Shown in pieces: positions 7,315-16,242 of a stretch of DNA of 53,721 nucleotides (the first letter of the stretch is position 1; each line of letters starts with the position of its first letter). Source of the stretch: Deltaproteobacteria bacterium (lineage in GTDB: Bacteria; Myxococcota_A; UBA9160; SZUA-336). The notes under the pieces were generated by a model. It saw nothing but the letters and a program-made list of their open reading frames with translations, made no database searches and was not told the origin of the DNA. The stretch lies in the NCBI GenBank assembly GCA_029261925.1, contig JAJDAJ010000089.1:1-53721 (forward strand). Reading direction: 5' to 3'. Made by a program: the position numbers and the translations under genes.

Positions 7315-9458
7315 AGTGCACGCAGGTTGACCGGAACGCCGCTCATCCGCGGCATGGCGTTGATCGCCTCCCGCTGCTCCAGGCTGAGCAGCAGGTTGAC
7401 CGCGACACCGCGCTCGGCCCCGTCCTCGTCGTCTGGCAGTCCCCCGAAGCCATGAGGGACCGAGACCACACCACTACGGAGGGTGGGATCGGCCGCCGCG
7501 CGGGCCCGGATCGCGCCGTGCGGGGACTCGATCAGCACGCCGTCGCCGTCGCGCAGCCCCTCGGCCTTCATGTCGTCGGGGTTCATGTAGGCCGGGTTCG
7601 ACGGCAGGCGCCGGCGGATCGACGGCAGGTTCAGCCCCGCCGAGTTCACGGCGTCGCGCAGCCGTCGCACGGCGAGCCGGTAGCGGAAGCTGCGACCGTC
7701 CACCTCGACGCCCTCGATGCCCGGCACCCGGGAGGCGACGTCCCGCAGCTCGGCGGCGACGTCGGCAGGGAGCAGGCTGAAGCGGTGCGGGCTGGCCGGG
7801 TCGCCGGGCTCGACGTACTGCGGCTCCCCATCCATGCGCAGGCCGCGCTCCGCGGCGCGCAGCGCGTCGAAATCCACGGGGGCGTGCCGGGCGGCGATCG
7901 CCAGCAGCTCGTCGGTGGTCGGCGGCGTCTCCATGTCGAGCGGCACGCCGAAGTGCTCCAGGCGCAGGCCCAGGCGTCGGGACAGCTCCCAGAAGTAGAC
8001 GTGGTCGTCGCGGACCTCGGCACCGCCGGGCGGCCGCGCGACCGGGGGCGTGTAGCGCGTGTACGGCTCCGGCGTGATCAGGCTCTCGTAGACGAACAGC
8101 GGCAGGTCCGCCCGCTCGTACTGCAGCGTGGGCGGGAGGATGTAGTCCGAGAGCCGCGCCGTCACGGTCATGAAGGGCTCGATCGTGACCAGGAGATCCA
8201 GGGCCTCGAACGCCCGCACCACCTTGCGCTGGTCGGGGATCGCCGACACCGGATTCCCGCCGTGCACCAGGAGCGCCTTCACCTGGCCGGGTCCGGGCTC
8301 GAGAATCTCGTCGGCCAGCGTGCCCGTCGGCAGCTCCCCGTCGAGCAGCCCGAAGTCGCCCAGCCGGCTGCGGTAGCCACGCTCCCACCAGCGTGGGGCC
8401 GGCACCACCTGGGCCCGGCGCGGCCGGCGCGCGGCGATCGCGCCGGGATTGTCGAGGCGCTCGCCCTCGCGCAGGAAGCGCCCGCAGATCACGTTGAGGC
8501 ACTCGATCAGGTGCTCGGCAAGGTTGCCGTGCGGCGACATGTCGGGCCCGGTCGAGCCGGCCGCGGCGCCGCGACTGCAGCGGTGCGCGAAGAGCTCAGC
8601 GACCTCGACCAGCTTCTCCTCGGGCACGCGCGCCCGCGCCGCGACGTGCGCCGGCGTGAACGCGGCCACGGCCTCGCGCAGCGCCTCGACGTGGTCGGCG
8701 TGGCGCTCGCAGAACTCGCGATCGTGCCAGCCGCGCTCCAGGATCACGTGGATCAGGCCGGCCAGGATCGCGCAGTCCTCGCCGGGCAGGGGCTGCAGGA
8801 AGACGTCGGCGGCACGCGCGGTCTCGGTGCGGCGCGGATCGATGACGATGAGCTTCATGCCCCGCGCCCGGGCCTCGCGCAGACGCTTCGCCGGATTGCG
8901 CAGGTCGAAGCCGCCGGTCGAGACCGAGACCAGGGGGTTGCCACCGACGATCAGGAAGACGTCGCCGCGGTGGAACGGCACGCGGCCCGGGGGCCAGATG
9001 CCGATGCGCCCGGCCGCGACGGCCTTGGACGACTGGTCGATCGTCACCGAGGAGAACGCCTTGGGCGAGCCCAGCGCCGCCAGGAAGGCGTTGAGCATCA
9101 TCACCGACGAGCCGGTGAAGAAGGCCCCGCCGCCCTTGTAGCCGGCGATGGCCTCGGGACCGTCGGAGGCGCGGATGCGGTCCAGCCGCGCGGCGATCTC
9201 GTCGAGCGCCTGCCCGGCAGCGATCCGCTCGAACGAGCCGTCGGGGCGGCGCCGCAGCGGGTGCAGGATGCGCTCGGGGCTGTTGTGGCCCTCGGTGGCC
9301 TTCAGGCCCTTGAAGCAGGCGTAGCCCAGGGTCTGGGGGTCGTCGTGATCCCCACGGATCTCGACGAGCCGCTCGTCGGCGTCCACCGTGACCACGACCC
9401 CGCAGTGCCCCATGCACTGGCGACAGAACGAAAGCCTCTGGCGCGTGGCCGGCTCCAT
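7308..9458 (-). CDS. Molybdopterin-dependent oxidoreductase (first of two paralogues)
   Basis: 716 residues, single-subunit DMSO-reductase/formate dehydrogenase superfamily architecture. C12-x2-C15-x3-C19 with C48 forms the N-terminal [4Fe-4S] site. MGD-binding blocks follow: G-G-N-P-L-V-S, V-I-D-P-R-R-T-E and V-H-G-G-N-P-V-S. The C-terminal molybdopterin dinucleotide-binding domain ends in M-P-R-M-S-G-V-P-V. Near the usual molybdenum ligand the chain reads T-I-D-Q-S-S, without Cys or Sec, so it is not a standard formate dehydrogenase. No Tat signal, so cytoplasmic. ATG at 9458 sits 7 nt after TATACT. Substrate unknown; the nearby paralogue suggests similar chemistry. Confidence 0.88.
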   Translation of the reverse strand: MEPATRQRLSFCRQCMGHCGVVVTVDADERLVEIRGDHDDPQTLGYACFKGLKATEGHNSPERILHPLRRRPDGSFERIAAGQALDEIAARLDRIRASDGPEAIAGYKGGGAFFTGSSVMMLNAFLAALGSPKAFSSVTIDQSSKAVAAGRIGIWPPGRVPFHRGDVFLIVGGNPLVSVSTGGFDLRNPAKRLREARARGMKLIVIDPRRTETARAADVFLQPLPGEDCAILAGLIHVILERGWHDREFCERHADHVEALREAVAAFTPAHVAARARVPEEKLVEVAELFAHRCSRGAAAGSTGPDMSPHGNLAEHLIECLNVICGRFLREGERLDNPGAIAARRPRRAQVVPAPRWWERGYRSRLGDFGLLDGELPTGTLADEILEPGPGQVKALLVHGGNPVSAIPDQRKVVRAFEALDLLVTIEPFMTVTARLSDYILPPTLQYERADLPLFVYESLITPEPYTRYTPPVARPPGGAEVRDDHVYFWELSRRLGLRLEHFGVPLDMETPPTTDELLAIAARHAPVDFDALRAAERGLRMDGEPQYVEPGDPASPHRFSLLPADVAAELRDVASRVPGIEGVEVDGRSFRYRLAVRRLRDAVNSAGLNLPSIRRRLPSNPAYMNPDDMKAEGLRDGDGVLIESPHGAIRARAAADPTLRSGVVSVPHGFGGLPDDEDGAERGVAVNLLLSLEQREAINAMPRMSGVPVNLRALP

Positions 9459-9465
9459 GGCGCGC

Positions 9466-9471
9466 AGTATA
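9466..9471 (-). promoter_or_regulatory. Putative -10 (TATACT), leaderless arrangement
   Basis: Minus strand TATACT, seven bases, then the ATG at 9458, with no Shine-Dalgarno. It lies between the CoA-transferase stop and the oxidoreductase start. Confidence 0.48.
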
Positions 9472-9517
9472 TGGCGCACGCCCGGGCGCCGCGATCCCGG
9501 CGCGCCGGACGCCGGCC

Positions 9518-10720
9518 TTAGATGGTGCTGGCGCCGCGCAGCTCGCGCAGCCGGGCGCCGTCCAGCCCGAGCACCCCGCCGAGGACCTCGTCGGTGTCCG
9601 CGCCGGCCTCGGGCGCGGGCGCCGCCGCGAAGCGCTGGCCGCGCACGAGCATCGGCGGGCCCATGCTGCGCAGCTTGCCCGCGACGGGATGCTCCTGCTC
9701 GAACACCATCCCGCGCGAGGCGAAGTGCGGATCGTCCGCGAGCTCGCCGGGCTCGTTGACCGGGCCGCCGGGCACGTCGTGCTCGACGAAGAAGCGCACC
9801 CACTCGGCGCGGGTGCGGGTCGCGAAGATCGCCGCCAGGATCGTCCGGAGCTCCTCGTCCCCCCGCGCATGCTCCGAGGTCTGCCGGTTCGGCGAGCGCT
9901 CGATCAGCTCGGGGCGTCCGATGCCCTCGCAGAAGCGGACCCAGAACTTGCGCTCGCTGGCCTGGAAGATCACGTGGTGGCCGTCGCCGCAGCGGTAGTA
10001 CTGGTAGCGCACCGATTCGCGCATCCCGACGTAACGGGTCTCGACGTCGTTCATGGCCGCGTCGATCTGCGTGGCCTGCCAGCCCGCGGAGCAGTCCATC
10101 TGCGCGACCTCGAGGTAGCGGCCCTCGCCCGTGCGCTGCGCGCGGACGAGCGCCGCGGCCACACCCAGCGCGGCCTGGAGCGCGCCCGCGATGATGCCGA
10201 CCTGGGTCGTCTGCGGCACGTAGGGCGATCCGTCCTCGCGGAACGCGGGCGGTGCCAGACCAGCGTAGGCGTCGTAGGCCAGACCGTGCGTGGCCAGGTC
10301 GCGGTACGGGCCCGACTGGCCGGTGCCGTTGAGGGAGCAGTACACGATCGCGGGATTGGCCGCGCTCACGCGCTCCCATCCGACGCCGTAGCGCTCGAGC
10401 GTGCCCGCGCGCAGCCCGTCCACGACGACGTGCGAGTGGCGTGCGAGCTCCAGGAAGAGCTCGCTACCGGCGTCCTGCTTGAGATCCAGGAACACGCTCT
10501 TCTTGCCGCGGTTCCAGCGCAGGTGCATCAGGCTGCGCCCGCCGATGTGGCTCCCGCCGACGGAGCGCACGTAGTCCCCGTGCGGCGGCGACTCGACCTT
10601 GATCACCTCGGCGCCCAGGTCGGCGAGGTGCATGCCCAGCGAGTCCGGCGAGAGCAGCGCGACCTCGAGCACGCGGATGCCCTCGAGCAGGTCGAACGGT
10701 CGGGCGTCCGCTGCCGGCAT
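9518..10720 (-). CDS. Family III CoA-transferase (CaiB/BaiF type)
   Basis: 400 residues, the full family length. These enzymes move CoA between carboxylic acids or act as acyl-CoA racemases. The N-terminal I-R-V-L-E-V...L-A-D-L-G-A-E-V-I-K-V-E block is typical. The catalytic Asp that forms the mixed anhydride is likely D209 in V-A-Q-M-D. The C-terminal region ends in L-G-L-D-G-A-R-L-R-E-L as in relatives. Its ATG overlaps the stop of the upstream amidohydrolase gene by one base, so the two are translationally coupled. Confidence 0.9.
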   Translation of the reverse strand: MPAADARPFDLLEGIRVLEVALLSPDSLGMHLADLGAEVIKVESPPHGDYVRSVGGSHIGGRSLMHLRWNRGKKSVFLDLKQDAGSELFLELARHSHVVVDGLRAGTLERYGVGWERVSAANPAIVYCSLNGTGQSGPYRDLATHGLAYDAYAGLAPPAFREDGSPYVPQTTQVGIIAGALQAALGVAAALVRAQRTGEGRYLEVAQMDCSAGWQATQIDAAMNDVETRYVGMRESVRYQYYRCGDGHHVIFQASERKFWVRFCEGIGRPELIERSPNRQTSEHARGDEELRTILAAIFATRTRAEWVRFFVEHDVPGGPVNEPGELADDPHFASRGMVFEQEHPVAGKLRSMGPPMLVRGQRFAAAPAPEAGADTDEVLGGVLGLDGARLRELRGASTI

Positions 10721-11895
10721 CAGGCGCTCAGCAGGCCGCGGGTGTTGTCTCGCATGATCATCCGCACCTGGTCGCCGGGCAGCCCCTCGAGCGATTCCGC
10801 GAAGGCCGACGGCGGCATCACGCATTCCTGGTGCGGGAAGTCCGAGCCGAAGAGCACCTGCGAGGCACCGAGCGCGCCGACCAGCTCGCCGATGTTCTCG
10901 GTGTGGAACGGCGACACGAAGACGTGCCGGCGGAAGATCAGGCTCGGCTTCTCGGTGATGCGACCGCCGATCCAGGGGCCGTTGCGGCCCATGCCGCCCA
11001 TCTTGTCCATGGCCTTGAGCAGGTACGAGACCCAGATCGAGCCGTTCTCCACGCTGGCCAGCTTCAGCCGCGGGTAGCGCCCGAAGAGGTTCCCGAAGAT
11101 CAGCGCCGAGATCGTGTCCATGATCGGTCGGTCGCCGTAGAAGTTCGTCCACTGGAAGGCGGACTGCAGGTGCGAGGCCGGGTTCGCCTGCTCGCCCCAG
11201 TGCACCGACATCATCTCGTTGTAGCCGGACTCGGAGATGTGGAACGTCACCAGCAGTCCGGCCTCGTCGGCACGCGCCCAGAAGGGATCGAAGTGCGGGT
11301 CCGCCGGATTGCGCCCCCCCGCCGGGCCCGGGCGCAGGTGAATCGCCCGGGCGCCGCGCGCCAGCGCCCAGTCCAGGTCCTCGACCGCCCGATCGACGTC
11401 GAGCAGCGACATCAGTGGCGGCGCGAAGATGCGATCGCGGTACGCGAAGCCCCACTCCTCGTCGAGCCAGCGGTTGAACGAGCGCAGGTTCGCGTAGGTC
11501 TGCTCGGCGTCGTCCTTCATGAAGTGCTCCATGCAGACGCCGAACGTGGGAAAGATCATGATCGCCTCGAGGCCCTGCTCGTCCATGACCTTGAGCCGCG
11601 CGTCGCGGCTGAGGTACTGGGGCTGGATCGCCTCGCGCAGGTCGGCCTCGTCGAGCCGGCCGAAGTTGCGCAGCATCTCGCGCAGCATGCCCGGCTTGAC
11701 CGTCGTGTCGAAGCCGCGATGCGGCAGGAACGTGAAGGGCCGGTCCCCCACCATCACCCGGTCCTTGCCCTCGTCGTCCTTCACGACGTGGATCGCCAGG
11801 TCGCGATGGCGCGGCTCCATGTGACGCGTGAAGGCGTCGCGCGGCTCGTAGTAGTGGTTGTCCGCGTCCCAGAGGTCGTATGCCAGGGGCTCCAC
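10720..11895 (-). CDS. Amidohydrolase-2 family protein (ACMSD-like TIM barrel), copy 1
   Basis: 391 residues of the PF04909-type metal-dependent hydrolase/decarboxylase group. The N-terminal metal motif is degenerate: D-A-D-N-H-Y-Y-E-P instead of D-x-H-x-H. The C-terminal signature G-S-D-F-P-H and the T-F-H-I-S-E strand are present. Relatives in acyl-CoA catabolic clusters are annotated only by fold. GTG at 11895 is chosen because GAGGAGGG lies 7 nt upstream; the frame is open a further 12 codons. It overlaps the CoA-transferase start. Closest in-window relative is the protein at 33673 (D-A-D-N-H-L-Y-E). Confidence 0.85.
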   Translation of the reverse strand: MEPLAYDLWDADNHYYEPRDAFTRHMEPRHRDLAIHVVKDDEGKDRVMVGDRPFTFLPHRGFDTTVKPGMLREMLRNFGRLDEADLREAIQPQYLSRDARLKVMDEQGLEAIMIFPTFGVCMEHFMKDDAEQTYANLRSFNRWLDEEWGFAYRDRIFAPPLMSLLDVDRAVEDLDWALARGARAIHLRPGPAGGRNPADPHFDPFWARADEAGLLVTFHISESGYNEMMSVHWGEQANPASHLQSAFQWTNFYGDRPIMDTISALIFGNLFGRYPRLKLASVENGSIWVSYLLKAMDKMGGMGRNGPWIGGRITEKPSLIFRRHVFVSPFHTENIGELVGALGASQVLFGSDFPHQECVMPPSAFAESLEGLPGDQVRMIMRDNTRGLLSA

Positions 11896-12002
11896 GTCCG
11901 GCCCTCCTCGCGCACCCGCGCGCCGGTTCACCGGTCATCATGGTCCGGAGGGAGCATGCGTGTCCAGCCGTCGCCGCCCTGAACCCCGTGTGGCCGCCAC
12001 GG

Positions 12003-12008
12003 TACGAT
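12003..12008 (+). promoter_or_regulatory. Putative -10 (TACGAT), leaderless arrangement
   Basis: TACGAT followed by GCGGCC and the ATG at 12015. No ribosome binding site between them. Confidence 0.48.
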
Positions 12009-12014
12009 GCGGCC

Positions 12015-13868
12015 ATGTCAGCCGAGCCGGCCCCGGCCGCGTCGAGCACCGAGACGGCAGATCGCGTTCCGGCCCGGATCAAGGTCTTCTACGCGGCGCC
12101 GTACATCGCGGAGCTGGCCGTCGGCCTGCCGATCTACATCTGGCTGCCGAAGTTCTACGCCGACCACCTGCTCGTCCCGCTGGGCCTGATGGCCATGGCG
12201 ATCGCGGTCGCGCGCGCGACCGACGCCATCACCGACCCCCTGATGGGCTGGATCTCGGACCGCACGCGGACCCGCTGGGGCCGGCGCCGCCCCTACATCC
12301 TCGTCGGCGGCCTGATGGCGCCGGTCTTCTACGTGATGCTCTTCTCGCCCCCGGAGTCGCTCTCCCCGACGGAGGGGGCACTCTGGTTCGCCGCAGGCTT
12401 CACGTCGCTCTTCCTGTTCGCCACGATCAACGGCGTCCCGATGCAGGCGCTCGGCGTCGAGCTGACCAGCGACTACCACGAGCGCGCGCGCCTGTTCGGG
12501 GTGCGCGCGGCGTTCATCATGGGCGGCACGCTCGCGGGCGCCTCCCTGCCCTGGCTGGTCGACGGCGGCCTCGGGCTGCCGGTGCGCGAGGCCATGCCGC
12601 TGGTGGCGATCGGCGTGGCCGCGGTCATCTGGACGCTGAAGATCCTGCTGGTCACGCAGGTCCGCGAGCGGCCGGAGCTCTCGACCGGGAGCCACCCGCC
12701 GCTGGTGCCCGGCGTGCGGCAGGCCTTCCGCAACCGCCCGTTCCGGCAGCTCCTGTTCGCCTACCTGGTCGCGACGCTCTCCCACGGCATGGCCTCGGTG
12801 CTGCTGCCCTTCTTCATCGAGCACGTGCTCCACGAGCCCGACGCCTCGCGCCTGCTGAGCCTGTCGCTGGGCACCGGATTCCTGGTGGCGATCGCATCAC
12901 TGCCCCTGGTGATCCGGGCGAGCCGCCGCTTCGGCAAGCTCCAGGTCTGGCGCGCCGCGCTGGTGCTGGCGTCGGCCACCGACATCGCCAAGTGGTTCCT
13001 CGCGCCGGGCGACGGGATGTGGCTGGTGGTCCTCTACGGGGTGCGCGGCGTCGCCCTGGCAGCGATGCAGGCGCTGCCCGCGGCGATCTTCGCGGACGCC
13101 ATCGACTACGACGAGCTCTACAGCGGCAGGCGCCGGGAGGCCCAGTACTCGGCGTTCTGGCACATCGTCCCGAAATTCGTCGCGGTGCCCGGCGCGGCCA
13201 TCCCGCTCGCCGTGATGGGCACGTTCGGCTACGTCTCGGGCCAGACCGAGCAGTCGCCCGAGGTGGTCCTCGGGCTGCGCGCCATCATGGTCGTGCCCTC
13301 GTTCCTCGCCCACTTCGCCGGCGCGATGATGACGCTGGGCTATCCGCTCTCGTCAGCCGTGCATGGCCGGCTCCTGCATGCGCTCCGCCTGCGCCGCGCG
13401 GGCGAGTCCACGACCGACCCGATCACCGGACAGCGCCTCTCCGCGACCTCGAGCGCCGACCCCGGTGCAGACCTGGCCTGGCTCGATGCGCTGTCGCTGC
13501 GCGAGCTGCGCCGGGCTCTCGACGGCGCTGCCCGCTCCCTGCCGGCACGCGTGATGCTGCGAATCTCCGGGGCCGCGGCCCTGACCACGCTGGGCGCGGC
13601 GATCGCGATCGTCTCGGCCGGCGACCTGGCCCGGAAGCCGGGCATCGCGGCGGTCGGCGGCATCCTGCTCGTGGGCGTGGGGCTGACCGCGACCCTGTAC
13701 CACGCGGCGCGGCTGCGACCGGCCCGGCGCGTCGCCGCCGGCGAGGTCAAGCCCGCGAGCCTGGCCCGCCACATCGAGCAGATCGAGCTGCGCCGCGCGG
13801 CAGAGCGCGCCTCGCGCGCGGCCCAGCAGGCTGCTAGAAGCGGAAGGTCCAGCCCAGCTTCGAGGTGA
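12015..13868 (+). CDS. MFS transporter, GPH/sugar:cation symporter-like, with extended C-terminus
   Basis: 617 residues. The first ~480 form the 12-helix MFS_2/GPH fold. The loop 2-3 signature is clear: D74-P75, D82 and G-R-R-R-P at about 89-93. The D-Y-D-E-L motif near helix 10-11 is also typical of GPH carriers. After the last canonical helix there are about 130 extra residues: an acidic linker, two further hydrophobic segments (around A-L-T-T-L-G-A-A-I-A-I and G-G-I-L-L-V-G-V-G-L) and an Arg/Ala-rich helical tail. Inner-membrane importer of an organic solute, substrate unknown. Its 3' end overlaps the convergent DUF5916 gene by 35 bp. Confidence 0.87.
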   Translation: MSAEPAPAASSTETADRVPARIKVFYAAPYIAELAVGLPIYIWLPKFYADHLLVPLGLMAMAIAVARATDAITDPLMGWISDRTRTRWGRRRPYILVGGLMAPVFYVMLFSPPESLSPTEGALWFAAGFTSLFLFATINGVPMQALGVELTSDYHERARLFGVRAAFIMGGTLAGASLPWLVDGGLGLPVREAMPLVAIGVAAVIWTLKILLVTQVRERPELSTGSHPPLVPGVRQAFRNRPFRQLLFAYLVATLSHGMASVLLPFFIEHVLHEPDASRLLSLSLGTGFLVAIASLPLVIRASRRFGKLQVWRAALVLASATDIAKWFLAPGDGMWLVVLYGVRGVALAAMQALPAAIFADAIDYDELYSGRRREAQYSAFWHIVPKFVAVPGAAIPLAVMGTFGYVSGQTEQSPEVVLGLRAIMVVPSFLAHFAGAMMTLGYPLSSAVHGRLLHALRLRRAGESTTDPITGQRLSATSSADPGADLAWLDALSLRELRRALDGAARSLPARVMLRISGAAALTTLGAAIAIVSAGDLARKPGIAAVGGILLVGVGLTATLYHAARLRPARRVAAGEVKPASLARHIEQIELRRAAERASRAAQQAARSGRSSPASR

Positions 13869-16020
13869 TCTGCGAGGTCTCGCTGCGCAGGTGCGAGCCG
13901 TCCACGGAGTAGCCGTGGTTCCAGACCAGGAAGACCTCGTTGCCCGGGTCGAGGATCCAGCGGATGCGGCTGTTGAGGCTCACCGCGTCGCTCACGTTGT
14001 CGTACTGGGTGATCGTGTTCCAGGACAGCTGCGGGCTGAACTGCACGTTCAGCCTCAGCCGACCCAGCCGCGTCGTGAAGTCGCCCTCGGGCAGGCGGAT
14101 GTCGTTCTGCTGGTAGTCGAGGATCCAGTTGAAGTGGGTACCCAGGAACCACTTCAGCACGGCGCGCAGCTCGAAGCGACGACCCGAGAAGAACTGGCCC
14201 CAGCCGAGCGTCAGCGTGCCGTTGACGGCGCGCGAGCGCGAGGCCTCCAGGTCGAGCTCCGCGCGATCGAAGCGGTAGCGATCCACGGGCAGCGTCACGC
14301 CCTCGGCGATCTCGAAGGGCACCAGCAGGCGCTCCTCCCGGGCGACCAGCCGCAGGGCCACGCCGTCTCCGAGGCGGTTCTCGAGACGCAGTGGCTCGAG
14401 GGCGAGCTCGACGCTCTCGACGCGGTTCGAGACGTCGGTGACCAGGCGTGCGTCGAGCTTCGCGTCGGCGCTGTGGACCCGGCCACCGGGCCGCCAGCGT
14501 CGCCGCAGGTCGGCGTCGTACTGGCGGATGCCCGTGCGATTCACGAAGCCCAGCGCGGGCTCGAAGTGCTCCTGGAGCTCCTGGGCCTCCACGCTCCAGT
14601 TCCAGGTGTCGTTGGGATACGCGATGCGCGCGCCGAACGAGGCCTCGCGATCGCTGCGGCCCTCGGACCAGGAGCGCATGCCCCAGAAGCCGCCCTCCAG
14701 GGTGCGCCGCCCGCGGAGCTTCGAGGTCCGGAAGTTCGCGTCGGCCCCGACCAGGCCCGCTCCCGCGTTCGAGTCCGGGTCGCCCAGCGTCCCGATCAGG
14801 CCGATGCTGGACTCCTCGAGCACGTTGAGCTGGAGGCGCGCGACGGACAGCTGGCGGGCATCGGCGTCCGGCAGCGGCTCCATGCGCACGCTGAGCAGGC
14901 CCACGTTCACGTCGCCGATGCGTCCGGTGACCTTCGCGCCGGCGTCGATATCCACCTCTGAGCCGTCGGGCGCCAGGCCGATGCGGCGCGAGAAGAACGG
15001 GATCCCGTTGCCCTCGTCGCGATTCGCGAAGGCGAAGATCCGCGCGTCCTGGAGGAAGAAGTCGCGCTGCTCCGGGAAGAACAGGCCAAAGCGCGTCAGG
15101 TTGACCTGGCGCTCGTCCACGGCGGCCTCGGAGAAGTCCGTGTTGAACGTCAGCGCCGCCGTGACCGACGGCGTGATCTTGTAGAACACGTCGAGGGCCG
15201 GGTCACCGTTGACGTTGCGCCGCTGGCCAGAGCGCAGGCGCCGGTGCCGCAGCGAGAACGAGGGCTTGACGTCGAGCCCCACGCCCTGGGCGATCCCCTC
15301 GAGCCCGGTGACGCGCGGCAGGTCGGCCGACGAGAAGATGTTCACGTTCCTCTGCCAGTTGTTGATCGTGCCCATCTCGTTGAGCCCGGTCACCGTGCGC
15401 ATGACCTGGAATCCCCAGCTCGTGGCGCCGGGCTCGAAGCCGATGGTCTGGAAGGGCAGCGCCATCTCGACGACCCAGCCCTCCTCGTCGACCGACGTCT
15501 TCACGTGCCAGATGCCGTCCCACTCGGGCTTCCACGTGCTGCCCTCGATCAGGGCATCGACCTTGTTACCCAGCGGGTTGATCGCGAACTGGAAGGCGTT
15601 CCGCTCGTCGTTGAAGCTGTCGAAGCGCAGGCTCACGACGTCATCGCTCAGCATCGGCTCGTCCCGGACCATGGTGCGCGCGGTCAGCAGCCCGGGGTCC
15701 TCGAGGCAGCGGATGCCGATGTAGAGGTGGCTGCCGTCGTACAGGAAGCGCACCACCGTCTGCTGGGTCATCAGCTCGCCCTCGTCGGGCTCCCGCTGGC
15801 GCAGCCCGGTGATCGACGGAGCCTCGCTCCAGGCCGGCTCGTCGAGCCGGCCGTCGATCAGTGGCGGCACGTCGACCCGCAGCGCGCGGACCTGCGGCGG
15901 CGGTCCGGAGGGGCCGTCGGACTCCGCCGCGTCCGCCCGGAAACCCGCAGGCAGGGCCAGGGCGAGCGCCGCGCACACGCGCAGCAGGGAGGCCGCGCAC
16001 TCTCCGGAAACCAGCGCCAC
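13834..16020 (-). CDS. DUF5916 protein with N-terminal CBM9/DOMON-like domain
   Basis: 728 residues with a signal peptide (hydrophobic run A-A-L-A-L-A-L-P-A-G, cleavage after A-D-A-A). Residues about 40-220 look like a carbohydrate-binding family 9 sandwich (P-P-L-I-D-G-R-L-D-E-P-A-W). The remainder is DUF5916: F-F-P-E-Q-R-D-F-F-L-Q-D and many alternating strands. The chain ends in G-W-T-F-R-F, a terminal aromatic typical of outer-membrane beta barrels. The role of the family is unknown; a surface-exposed barrel is inferred. The GTG start at 16020 fits both the signal peptide and a TACAAT element 7 nt upstream. Confidence 0.85.
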   Translation of the reverse strand: MALVSGECAASLLRVCAALALALPAGFRADAAESDGPSGPPPQVRALRVDVPPLIDGRLDEPAWSEAPSITGLRQREPDEGELMTQQTVVRFLYDGSHLYIGIRCLEDPGLLTARTMVRDEPMLSDDVVSLRFDSFNDERNAFQFAINPLGNKVDALIEGSTWKPEWDGIWHVKTSVDEEGWVVEMALPFQTIGFEPGATSWGFQVMRTVTGLNEMGTINNWQRNVNIFSSADLPRVTGLEGIAQGVGLDVKPSFSLRHRRLRSGQRRNVNGDPALDVFYKITPSVTAALTFNTDFSEAAVDERQVNLTRFGLFFPEQRDFFLQDARIFAFANRDEGNGIPFFSRRIGLAPDGSEVDIDAGAKVTGRIGDVNVGLLSVRMEPLPDADARQLSVARLQLNVLEESSIGLIGTLGDPDSNAGAGLVGADANFRTSKLRGRRTLEGGFWGMRSWSEGRSDREASFGARIAYPNDTWNWSVEAQELQEHFEPALGFVNRTGIRQYDADLRRRWRPGGRVHSADAKLDARLVTDVSNRVESVELALEPLRLENRLGDGVALRLVAREERLLVPFEIAEGVTLPVDRYRFDRAELDLEASRSRAVNGTLTLGWGQFFSGRRFELRAVLKWFLGTHFNWILDYQQNDIRLPEGDFTTRLGRLRLNVQFSPQLSWNTITQYDNVSDAVSLNSRIRWILDPGNEVFLVWNHGYSVDGSHLRSETSQITSKLGWTFRF

Positions 16021-16027
16021 GGCGGCG

Positions 16028-16033
16028 ATTGTA
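16028..16033 (-). promoter_or_regulatory. Putative -10 (TACAAT), leaderless arrangement
   Basis: Minus strand TACAAT, seven bases (CGCCGCC), then GTG at 16020. No Shine-Dalgarno. Confidence 0.48.
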
Positions 16034-16206
16034 GGCGCGCGCGGGGAGCCGGTGGTGGCGGGCCATCGGTCCCCGGGCGCTGCGGCGTGCCGGTCGGCGT
16101 GCGCCCCCGTCGCCGGGTCGCATGCTCCGCCGCGTCAGGAGCGGGCCACCTCGCGCAGGCAGCGCTGCTCGGGGTACGGAGCCCGTGTGCCGCGGCGGCG
16201 CCCGGG

Positions 16207-16212
16207 TACAAT
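16207..16212 (+). promoter_or_regulatory. Putative -10 (TACAAT) for the second molybdopterin gene
   Basis: TACAAT 30 nt before the GTG at 16243, leaving a short leader that carries a GAGGGAG site. Part of a 222-bp divergent promoter region. Confidence 0.48.
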
Positions 16213-16242
16213 GCGGGCTGGCAACGACGCGAGGGAGCCGCC

